Assembly: GCA_021521415.1 (NCBI GenBank)
Contig: JAIQDT010009110.1
Coordinates: 25,619 to 89,618 of the forward strand
Direction of reading: 5' to 3'
From: Bidens hawaiensis
Taxonomy: Eukaryota > Streptophyta > Magnoliopsida > Asterales > Asteraceae
DNA length: 64,000 bases
Below are positions 24,710-34,212 of the stretch, piece by piece. The position numbers were made by a program, and so were the translations under genes. Position 1 is the stretch's first letter. Every line of letters begins with the position of its first letter. A model generated the notes under the pieces. That model saw nothing but the letters and a program-made list of their open reading frames with translations. It was not told where the DNA came from and did no database searches.

Positions 24710-24727
24710 TATATATATATATATATG

Positions 24728-24935
24728 GATGACTTATAATAAAAAAATAGTTTTCTATGAAGAGTAAAAATCAATCTAGGCCATTGGATTTATGATCTAA
24801 TGGTTGAGATTGTTAGTTTTTAAACTACCAATTAGTTTAATAGGATTATGGATTTATGATACATAGTTTTTTAACTCTAAATTTTGTGTTATTCCTACTC
24901 TTCCTACAAAACTATGTATTTTTATTTTAACCCTT
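24728..24935. mobile_element. Small inverted-repeat element (MITE-like)
   Basis: Left aaatagttttctatgaagag and right ctcttcctacaaaactat form imperfect inverted ends about 200 bp apart, again between TA-rich tracts. No gene and no readable target duplication. Confidence 0.4.
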
Positions 24936-24994
24936 TTCTCTCTCTCTCTCTATATATATATATAAAATATATATATAATTCATATATATATATA

Positions 24995-25514
24995 CTAGTT
25001 TTTATCCCCGTATTACGGGGGTTATTTCATATTATTTGTTTCTAATATTTATTTATTTTTTGAACTTTCATTTTTCTTTATATAAAAGTTAATAATATAC
25101 TTATGGTTTGATGATAAATTTTTTCACAAATAAATGAGATGTTATAACCCGGTTTAAAAACCATATGGGTTTGATGAGACCAAAGACCCTTTTATTTTTA
25201 CCAATATAATTGTTTTTTTAATTATAAATAATATATAATTTTTTAAAATAAATCGGATATTAATTTCTTAGTATATCCATACTTTATAGGATTCTTATAT
25301 CAAATATTTGGTGAGATTAATTTTTAATTTAATGAGATATTATAACCCGTTTATAAAATATATGGGTTTGATGAGACCCATACCCATGAATTCGGGTCAA
25401 ATGCATGAGAAGTCTCCATTTAAAAATCAAGTAAATCTAGTGACTTCAAAAAAGGGGTAGCGACCACATCGCGACACGTAGGATTTTTATGTTTTCATTT
25501 ATATATATTATAGA
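24995..25514 (-). mobile_element. Non-autonomous Helitron
   Basis: On the minus strand it starts TCTATAATATATATAAATG after an A and ends with the hairpin CCCCGTAATACGGGG (25006-25020), then ATAAAAA, then CTAG followed by T. The stem is perfect. No helicase gene. Confidence 0.68.
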
Positions 25515-25579
25515 TATATCAATCACTCAAACTAAACCATTTTCAATTGTACAAACTTTATATATTTTTCTCCAAAAAA

Positions 25580-26168
25580 ATGTCTTATGCTTCATCTTCG
25601 ACACCCGACTTCTACTCCGATCCCGACGTTATTTCATACTCGGATTCACGGGATGAGGTAATATTTAGTGTTATCCTAGATACTGCCCGAGTCTTAGTCG
25701 AGAATTGAGAAAGCTCAAGCTCACAACCACAAACAAGCCATCCTCATTGACAACATGATCGTATCGGTGCTCATGAACGGTTGATGCAAGATTATTTTTC
25801 GCCGGACGTGACTTTTGATTCGGAACAATTCCGGCGGCCTTTTCGGATGAGTCGCCAACTTTTTTTTACGAATTGTTTGTGATATAGAACGCGATTATGC
25901 TTTTTTCCAACAACGGGATGACACGAGAGGTAAACCGGGTTTTTCTCCATTGCAAAAATGCACGGAGAGAGGTAACTCGGGGAGAGCAATATGTCAAGGC
26001 GAGTACGACGATCTGCCGGATCCGATGACAACACTAAACGAAGATGAGAGATTTGCTATTTTATTAAAAACGCGATAAAAGGAAACGAATTTCAGTCTTC
26101 GAGCGGATTTGGTTGAACATATTTGGAGAAACAAACAAGAAAACGGCGGGTGGCGACGACGACGACTA
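25580..26168 (+). pseudogene. HARBI1-like Harbinger transposase remnant
   Basis: The plus strand starts MSYASSSTPDFYSDPD and, across several stops and frame changes, shows AHERLMQDYF, QFRRPFRMSRQLFF and, in another frame, PGFSPLQKC-like blocks of the plant nuclease HARBI1 family. The far end LRADLVEHIWRNKQEN matches the usual C-terminus of these proteins. The catalytic DDE centre between these parts is missing, so this is an internally deleted, frameshifted copy. Confidence 0.65.
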
Positions 26169-26710
26169 AAAATAGTTGATTTTTTTAATGTATATCTTTT
26201 TAATTTTAATTTAGTTTGTATTTGATAATTATTGTATTTAATAAATTTGTTGTTTATTAAATTAAAAATTAAGGGCTTCGAAGCCCCCTCACCACAGAAG
26301 GGCATCTTTGGGGTGGGACTTTGAAGCCCCCTAGTGCCCACGTGGCGCTGGCGTAACACTGGGGAGGGTCTTCGAAGCCCCTCACCATAGAGGATGGTTT
26401 TAATGAAACAAACTGAGCATAAAGAATAAAATTATAAAAATTAAATTTAGGTTGGTTATTACAAATAAGATGTTATAAAAATATAAAACAAACCTCTAAC
26501 TAACAAACATAAACAAACAAACGTAAATGAACATAAATGACCACATTACTAAACGTTCACGAACACCACCCCTGTTCATGTGTTGTGCATTAAACTACAC
26601 GAATAAATTTCTTGTCGTGTTTATTTGTTTAATAAATGAATGAACTTCCCGTCAAACTGTTCATGGATTGTTCGCTGAACGTTCAGTTCGTTTACAACCC
26701 TACGTATATG

Positions 26711-26979
26711 TGTGTGTGTGTGTGTGTATATATATATGTGCGTATGTGCCAAGTATATATATGCTTACTTGTGTATTTCTATGCATATTTCGTAGTTGTA
26801 CATATGTATGTGTACGTTTATGTGTATGTATAGGTATATACAAGTATGTATATTTGTACATATATTTGTAATTTGTGTATATCTATGTGTTAGTGGGTGT
26901 TTATATATGTTTATTTGCGTACGTGAATGTATATGTGTGTATTCATATGATAATATGTATATTTGTATGCATTTGTTTG
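26711..26979. repeat. TG/TA-rich simple sequence
   Basis: A (TG)n run at 26709-26727 grades into a degenerate tatgtg-rich tract. Overlapping 60-86-codon frames here reflect the simple sequence only. Confidence 0.7.
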
Positions 26980-28147
26980 CAATGGTGGATCTAGGACAAT
27001 ATGTCTGGGGTAACGTTCAAAAGTTTTTTTGCCGAATTTTATACAATGTAAACTAACAATAATAGAAACATGATGATAAATAAATTTAAACACATGAGCT
27101 GCATATTTCTTCCATTCAGTTTTTGAAAGCTTAAAATCGAGCCATTACATCCTCTTCTTTTACTTTATCAAGAGTTTCTCTTTCAACCGCAAAAATTAAA
27201 GCATTGTTCAAATACTTATTACCCATTCGATTGCGCAAATCCGTCTTGATAAACTTAATTTTAGAAAAACATTTTTCAACGGTTGCAGCCGGTAAAACCA
27301 ATGCTAGCTTTAATATACCATAAACCAAAGTAAAAGTTGTGTGTTTTTTGGTTTCCACAATTACACGAGCAAGGTCACACATTCCATCCAATTTTGCAAA
27401 TTTATCATCTTCATTTAAAGTGTGATTAAAGGTCGTACGATCACCCGAAATACATTATATTTCTTTATTACTAAAGTCATTCGGATACATATTAGAAAAT
27501 GTCACTATCTTCGATATGTCAAACTTAGAACACGAATCACAAGGATTTAAACCGAACATACTTTCTATCAAACTAGTTGAGACCTCACTAAATCTATTTT
27601 CAAGTTTTTGAATTTGCATATCCAAAATGGTATTACAAACTTCAACCTCAAAATGATGTCGATTTGTAATGATATTCTTTTGGTTTCGTTGATTACCATA
27701 ACTTTCCGTCATATCTAACATGTTAATCTTGTTTTTCCCACAATATAGATGTCACTCTAGCAAACATTTTGTCAAATCCGTTTTGTCTTAGATTATTCAA
27801 TGTTCAGTTTATCCAGCTTATCAACTTAGACGTTTCTAACAAGTCTTATTTATTTATTTTTTTAACTGTTTTGATAGAAGCATTTGTGAGGCTTAAAATA
27901 TCGTCCAACAAGTGTATATATAGTATTTTAAGGGTTAATGGGTTCTATTGGTTTGGGTTTTACACATTTTTTTGGGCTTTAGTTGGGTTGAATTATTAAA
28001 TTGGTTGGGCTTAAAGCGCATAAGGGTAACGTTATTTATTTTCAGGGGTAACGAAACACAAAAAGACCTAAATTTTTTTTTACACTACCGAAGAGAAGTT
28101 AAGGGATAGCGGAGGCTACCCCTCGTAATACACTACATCCGCCACTG
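26980..28147 (-). mobile_element. hAT element with remnant transposase
   Basis: The ends are CAATGGTGGATCTAGGAC at the left and, on the other strand, CAGTGGCGGATGTAG at the right. Flanking tttgtttg (26972-26979) and tgtgtttg (28148-28155) match at 7 of 8 positions, a decayed 8-bp duplication. The transposase fragment at 27131-27721 fits a ZMYM1-like hAT lineage. At 1.17 kb it is much shorter than an autonomous copy. Confidence 0.78.
27131..27721 (-). pseudogene. hAT transposase C-terminus (ZMYM1-like), broken
   Basis: Two open segments (27721-27455 and 27391-27131) belong to the same protein, separated by stops near 27450. The second carries the hAT dimerisation region: CDLARVIVETKKHTTFTLVY, LKLALVLPAATVEKCFSKIK, KTDLRNRMGNKYLN and DVMARF. 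The usual PVATATVER-type motif is shortened here. The N-terminal and catalytic regions are missing, so it is inactive. Confidence 0.8.
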
Positions 28148-28155
28148 TGTGTTTG

Positions 28156-30291
28156 TACTATAAATTGTGTGTATTGGTTCTAATACGAAATGTTTAGCCA
28201 GTGTGGAGTAATGCTCGAACTACACTTGACCTTTGATTTACATATAAAATTTGGATCAACAACACTTATGATGTTTTCCTTGTAGTTAGGATAGTTATAT
28301 TGGATGACATTGGTTTGATTGTATATGTCGAATCTAGTATGACATGTTAAGTTTATGTTTATAAACAATATACATTCTCACTATAATGAGATATATGTCC
28401 TAAGTGTACGTCTCTGTTGTAATATTTCTCTTTCACAATAGTAAAAAGTTGTGTAAACACTTCTTAGGCTAGCATTTCTTAAGTGTGTGAGGGGTTAGAC
28501 TTGAGAATTGTTTACGCTTAAGTGTAAGATTCCTATGCCAACTATGAGTCAAAATTATTTAAATTCATATTTGTCATATTTGAATCTTCCTCCGTATATT
28601 GACTATCAATGTCATTATGTACAATGCTGCTCCATTTTTAGATAATCATTTGGGGTTGAGCTTAAAAGTTGAGGTACATAATTTGCGAATTGTCGTATAC
28701 ATTAATTACAATTGATTAAACCTATCATAAACAAGCCCACATACCCAATTTCACATGATTATAAGATGCCTCTTCCGATAGGTAATATTACTGTTTTATG
28801 ATAAAAGGGAATCACCTAACAAGTCTCATAGAAATTGGAAATGTCTGCATACATATAGGCGGTCGTCCATTTGTCATGTTGTACAAAATATAGCTACTGG
28901 ACACCACATGCACATAGATTTTAACAAGCTTGCTAGTACGAAACGTGCGTACAACTGGATTGCTATGTAGTGATGTCAAATAAATGAAGGTGTACATTAT
29001 ATATATGTTGCAGTTGGTCAGTTTGTGATCTTTGTTTTGAGATGGTAGAAATGATGAAGGTAAAAGAAATTAGTGGTGAGTGTGTTAAATCATGAATGTG
29101 AATGATTGGTACGTGAAGATGAGAGAGAGAGTACTAGTATTATTATTATTATTATTAGATAGATGCTTGTTGTCACATGGATTTTACCGGCAGGGAAGGT
29201 GTCAGACAGGTTGGACCATGGTCCAAGTGAGACCACCCCCCATATTCACCCTCTCATCGGTCCATGGTCCAAGTCTACTGTTCATAGTCCCACTGCTTCT
29301 ATATTTACTTGGAGTTGTTTCCTCAATTTTATCCAAGAGATGCTTTTAGTTTTACTCACTCATTTCTTGATTATTTATGTAATATATCACATGCATATAT
29401 GGTAATAGCTAGATTCAATATATCTTGGTAAACCAAACTTTTGTTGATTAAGACTTGTCACAATTCACATGACTCTTGATAAAATTTAATACCGGCTAAG
29501 TGGAATTGATCATTAACTATAGTATATCTCGTATAATTGTTAGTACTTACGTGTTTATTAAAGATTACAAATCTTGTTTTTAATACTTTCAAATTACACT
29601 AGTTTTTAGGTTAGGAACTTGCAAGACAAACAGTCATTTATTCATATGATTATTTAAGTAAGACGTTTTACCCTTGTAATAAGATCTTTGACGTAAATTT
29701 AGCGATATTGAGTCTGCCTAATGTGTTATAAACACTTAACTTCGAGCCTGGTTATTGCTAACGAGGCTTGTTCATCCATCCAAAACAATAGAAAGGTATG
29801 CTCTAGTATTTTCTAAAATATGTCATTGTAGATACTTATTCAATAAAAAGCACCAATGCTGCTATCTGTTCTCGGATTTACCTTAGGTGTTATATGTCAT
29901 ATATAAAGTTAAAACTAAAATCCTTTTGAAATAATTGTTTCTCATTCAATTAGGGCCGAATAATAGATACCATTGTGATGTGTTTTGTGAGTTGAAATCA
30001 TTTTCAGTCTCTTTATGCGACAAGTGGAAGCTGATAGCACACTTACAAATGGATATAACTATCATTTCTAATTGGACGATCCATTAACCCAACTAGTAGA
30101 GACTATGGCGTGGGCCGGTTTACGTGTCCGGAACAACACGTTTTGAAACAATAAATAGATCAATTTATTTGATTTCCACGCAGAAAACAATAATAAGAAC
30201 ACGATATTGTAACGTGGTTCGGTTAGAAACATACACCCACAGCTGCAACTAATAGGGTTTCTCTTTATTAGCTCAAACAAGGTATAAAGGA
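28156..30291. other. Intergenic region without recognised genes
   Basis: AT-rich. A near-palindromic ggaccatggtcc occurs twice (29212-29223 and again as gtccatggtcc near 29261). Positions 30100-30290 resemble a dispersed plant repeat (aacgtggttcgg), unclassified. Frames of up to 95 codons lack domains. Confidence 0.4.
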
Positions 30292-30306
30292 TAACCCTAC
30301 AATTAC

Positions 30307-30699
30307 GTATCATCATCATATCATCATCGTACTCAGTATATCCCACCAATAGCAAAGCTATGGTAGGGTCTGAGGAGGGTAAGATGTAGACAGCCTTACC
30401 TCTACCCTATAAGGATAGAGAGGCTGCTTTCGGTGAGACCCCCGGCTCGATAGTAGTTTTGCATCAAGCCTTGGACATAAGGCACATAGCACTCAATCAT
30501 CGGGACACCGGCTGATCGGTGCATGTACCCTTGTCTTTCGGCTATCAACGCCACTACATGATGCCTGATTAACCGTCCGTCACTTTTAACGTTATTTTCA
30601 CGAGATTAGTAAAATAACGTCAAAATTAGTGCAATTTCACTTTTGCCCACCCGAGGGTTCACACATATATACATCATATGTGCGCACCACAAGCAGGGC
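30307..30699 (-). mobile_element. SINE-like retroposon, copy 1
   Basis: A 393-bp unit with a (GAT)n tail at its 3' end on the minus strand (30307-30328), flanked by a perfect 15-bp duplication, taaccctacaattac (30292-30306 and 30700-30714). The tail and long duplication show target-primed reverse transcription. It is about 90% or more identical to copy 2. The part before the tail reads ACCCTCCTCAGACCCTACC then GGTGGGATATACTGAGTAC, a 3' end known from plant RTE-type elements, so RTE machinery probably moved it (inference). No clear Pol III boxes were found, so a deletion-derived LINE fragment is an alternative. Confidence 0.8.
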
Positions 30700-30714
30700 T
30701 AACCCTACAATTAC

Positions 30715-31472
30715 ATATGCAAGCTATTAATAAGATGAAACTAGGGTAATTAACTTTGGGTGGGGGGGGGGGGGGGAGGGTTGTTTTTCATCACTTGCAA
30801 CAACCAATGAGGATGTGTCACCTCATCCCACCACATTCCATCACTAGTGATGGAATTTAGTGGGTGGTGGTGGTGGTGTGATGAGTTTTGGTATACATAC
30901 ATATACAAATATATATATATATATAGGTTTTTGTGTGAGTGAAAGGAGTGTATTTATGGTATATATATAGAGAGAGAGAGTGTTCACCATCGTGCTAACC
31001 CACGAAACACGTGATCACCATCATGCTACCCCCAATCACTCGTGATGAGAGCCCAATCACGGACCACCCCCCCCCCCCCCCTAGGGACCAAGAAACATAA
31101 ACATGAACACTTAATTAAACCAATTAAATATAAACAGTCAACCCTTTGTGCATCTACACGTCGACCTTCATGAGCCCAAAACTAGCCTAAATCCTTCACC
31201 AATCCAACCTAACTAGTTTACAAGAAAATGTAATATTGATTTTAGTTTATATATGTCATATGTACTTTAGAGAATTGTTTTGGCTTATAAGAGAGGTTGC
31301 TACAATTTGGTACAAAAGCTTTCTCATTTGTTTTATTTATTTATTAGTACTCAAAATGGGGTATTAAGGAGCTAGACAATACAATCAAACGATTACATCA
31401 CACGTACATCAATCCTCGCATACTGAATATCCAAACATCATCCATTTATTTATCTAAAAAAACGCATTTGCC
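30715..31472. repeat. Inverted-repeat region bounded by poly-G and poly-C tracts
   Basis: A G run (about 30761-30776) and a C run (about 31067-31081) face each other across 300 bp containing catcactagtgatgg palindromes, (TGG)n at 30863-30877 and gtgatcaccatc motifs. This may be a MITE with G-rich ends, or a region prone to folding and sequencing slippage. Positions 31083-31472 hold nothing recognised. Confidence 0.5.
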
Positions 31473-31712
31473 TTAATTTCTTCTAAAACTTTCTCCACAT
31501 TCGTTTTGTAGTTGTTAAAGATTCTTAATTTCTTCTAAAACTTTCTCCACATTCGTTTTGTAGTTGTTAAAGATTCTCTCGTCATGAGCTCTCCAAATAT
31601 ACCAAATTGTCACTACTTTGATGATGTTACCCATTTTCTTGTATGCCTTATTTCCATGGGTTACCTCCATGAACGGCGACCTTTGTTTACTTAACTGTGA
31701 TACCAATATCAA
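31473..31712 (-). pseudogene. L1-type LINE C-terminal fragment with 52-bp tandem duplication
   Basis: The minus strand reads MGNIIKVVTIWYIWRAHDER then IFNN and VEKVLEEIKNL, the same C-terminal region of plant L1 proteins as at 4030-4393. The last 52 bp (31473-31524 and 31525-31576) are duplicated in tandem without change. The fragment is truncated on both sides. Confidence 0.6.
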
Positions 31713-32502
31713 ATTTCATTTTACAATCCGCGAACTGCAACCTACTAATTGTCGACCGAATTTTGTTGAGTCGGTCCTCTAATTTCCATAGATTGCTTTT
31801 GCTTTTGTCACAAACATAAATTCTCCCAGGGCAAGCAAAAAAACATATATATATATCATGACAAAAGGTCTGTCTGTTTCTATGAAAATAGATTAGGTTA
31901 AACCATAGTTATAATGATATCCTTGAAACACAACCACAACCGTTGTTGGATCCATTCGACTTAACTTCTCCTTACAATATACCATTTTTTGGTTTAAGTT
32001 TTCCACTCTATTTAATTAGTTAAAATAAAAACTAGCATGCCGCGTCTGAGAACCTGTACCCAGCCAAGAACGGTACACGGATTGGTTTGATGGGTTCATT
32101 TCAATATTAAATTCTTCTTCTTTAAAATACTGTAACGTAACGTGAGATTCTTAAAAATAGTATAAGAAGGACGCAAGCACATATTAAAGAAGGATGTACT
32201 TAGGAATATCACAACGCCGACTTACCTCAAGTTGAAACAAATACTCATGATCTTATAAGTCATTGGTATTTTATTAATCATAAGGTTAGTAGATTTATAG
32301 AGTTTTATCTACAAATCAAGTCTTGATATATAGAAGTGGTCGTCATATGACCAATATATCCAACAACCAGGAGTTGATTACGTCAATGATAGTCAAAATA
32401 AGAATTTCAGTCCTTTCCGCATATGAACATGTTTGAAGATAAAGGAGGCTCAAACTATGCTAGGTGTACCTAAGTGTATGATGACCGTCAAGCCCTCAAA
32501 AG
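31713..32502. other. Intergenic stretch
   Basis: No genes. Positions 32170-32500 may be decayed coding DNA of the Harbinger-associated protein whose later part is seen at 33010-33900; this is weak. Confidence 0.35.
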
Positions 32503-33000
32503 TAGGGGTGTTTAAAGTCGAATACCCGGACTTTCGGATATCTAAACATCTGTAGTTCGGATACCCGAACCTTTCGGATAGTGGATTTCACTATATGACT
32601 CTGAAATTTCGAATATCCAAAATTTCAGATATCCGATCGGACAGTAATCATGAAATCTGAAATATCCGGAAAAAATAATAACTGTAAAAAAATTATAAGA
32701 ACTATTCTTAAAAATATTTTAGATATCTGATATATCCAAAAAAATGTCCGAAATATCCAAAAGAATATCCGAAAACTATGCAAAATATCCGACATTTATA
32801 GATACTATTTACTATTTAATATAAAAAAATATTTCCGAACTGTCCGTACATTTTCAAAATCATTATCTGAACCCGAATCCGAAAATTAGGGTATTCGAGA
32901 TTCGGATATCCGAAATTTCGGATTTATGAATTTTTGCATAATTCGGATTCGGATTTTCTGATATTTCGAATACGGATTTAGATTTTTTTGAACAAACCTA
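32503..33000. mobile_element. hAT MITE rich in tatccg/cggata motifs
   Basis: A 498-bp element with ends TAGGGGTGTTTAAAG and, inverted, TAGGTTTGTTCAAAA. Flanks ctcaaaag (32495-32502) and cccaaaag (33001-33008) match at 7 of 8 positions. The interior is dense in cggatatcc-type palindromes, so it folds on itself. No gene. Confidence 0.78.
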
Positions 33001-33009
33001 CCCAAAAGA

Positions 33010-33900
33010 ACGAAGATAAATAGCATGAGGGACTACATCAGAAGTTTTTGCTTCGGGTGCTTGCTTTGGCAATGCTCCTAAAAATGTTGTTGCTCCAAAA
33101 TATTTCGATACTCATGAATTTGGAATATCACTTGATCATCATCATCATCATCGTACTCAGTATATCCCACCAATAGCAATGCTATGGTAGGGTCTGAGGA
33201 GGGTAAGATGTAGACAGCCTTACCTCTATCCCATATGGATAGAGAGGCTGCTTCCGGTGAGACCCCCGGCTCGATAGTAGTTTCGAATCAAGCCTTGGAC
33301 ATAAGACACATAACACTCAATCATCGGGACACCGGCTAATTGGTGCATGTGCCCTTGTCTTTCGGCTATCAACGCCACCACATGATGCCTGATTAACCTT
33401 CCGCCACTTTTAACGTTATTTTCACGTGATTAGTAAAATAACGTCAAAATTAGTTCAATTTTACTTTTGCCCACCCAAGGGTTCACACATATATACATTA
33501 TATGTGCGCACCGCAAGCAGGGCGTCGGAATATCACTTGATGATGATAATAATAATAATGACATTGAAGCGGAGTAGGAAATTCCAAGTCTTCCAATAGG
33601 GAGGGACAACGCCAAATCAATGGCCAAACTAGACAAAATATAGGACAAATATATGTGTTTACCCGTTATCAAGCAAAGAAGTTAATCATCGTTGAAGACC
33701 TAACTAACACGACCTGGGTGTTGAAAAAGGTAATCGAGGGTTTTGATAAAAAATCGACAAATTCTATAACTTGGAACAAAAGAAAATAATTCTAGAAGAG
33801 AAGAAAATACTTTTCATCGACATAAGCCATATGGATGCCAACGACGTGGACACCAAGCTATGTGCAATGAGACCAAGGACAAATAGATCATGCCTCGACG
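33010..33900 (+). pseudogene. Harbinger-associated MYB/NAM-like protein remnant
   Basis: Plus-strand pieces read EIPSLPIGRDNAKSMAK (from about 33579) and, further on, KKIILEEKKILFIDISHMDA (33774-33834). They resemble the C-terminal part of the second protein of plant Harbinger elements (NAM-associated domain), where a PxGRDKAK block precedes a charged coiled stretch. Several stops interrupt the frame and a retroposon (33137-33526) sits inside. This is a recall-based similarity and needs a profile search. Confidence 0.4.
33137..33526 (-). mobile_element. SINE-like retroposon, copy 2
   Basis: A 390-bp copy of the unit at 30307-30699, same orientation, with a (GAT)n tail at 33137-33152. It is flanked by a perfect 15-bp duplication, ggaatatcacttgat (33122-33136 and 33527-33541). 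Both copies start at the same place (GCCCTGCTTG on the minus strand), arguing that the unit is full length and not a random 5' truncation. Confidence 0.82.
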
Positions 33901-34212
33901 TGAGTAGTTTTTATTTTTTAGGCTTAGTTGTTCTTATTTTAAATAGTGTAGCATTGTTGTTCTAATGTTGTTTTCTACTTACATGTTTAAATTTCTTTTT
34001 AATATAATGCAAAAAAAATAATTATTTGTATTCTTGTTTAATTATTTAGTGATTTAAATTATTTTTTAAATAATAACAATAAATTTGTTAAATAAAATTT
34101 AAAAAGTAACGATGATGTAAAAATAATATGGTTGTATGTGAGAAAGATGAGTATGGTAGTATTGGAGGTAAAAAAGGATATAACTAAGAAGGATGTTTGG
34201 ATTTTGGAAAAC

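Larger units (their letters stand above)
23318..26399 (+). mobile_element. PIF/Harbinger element nested in the hAT MITE
   Basis: The left end GACCCATCGCTACGGGGC and the reverse-complemented right end AACCATCCTCTATGGTGAGG are imperfect inverted repeats. TTA lies on each side (23315-23317 and 26400-26402), the 3-bp target preference of Harbinger. It contains a dead HARBI1-like transposase (25580-26168) and is interrupted by another TIR element and a Helitron. The end assignment is less certain than the transposase recognition. Confidence 0.6.
22961..26702. mobile_element. hAT MITE expanded to 3.7 kb by nested insertions
   Basis: The ends are TAGGGTTGTAAACGAA and its reverse complement, flanked by a perfect 8-bp duplication, cgtatatg (22953-22960 and 26703-26710). 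Removing the Harbinger element at 23318-26399 leaves a MITE of about 660 bp, similar in ends and gttc/gaac-rich interior to the one in the TPR intron. The insertion order is therefore hAT first, then Harbinger, then the elements inside that. Confidence 0.85.

Noticed and set aside
26636..27056. Cys/Tyr/Val-rich frames of 65-86 codons
   Set aside because: Translation of a tatgtg-rich simple sequence next to a hAT element.
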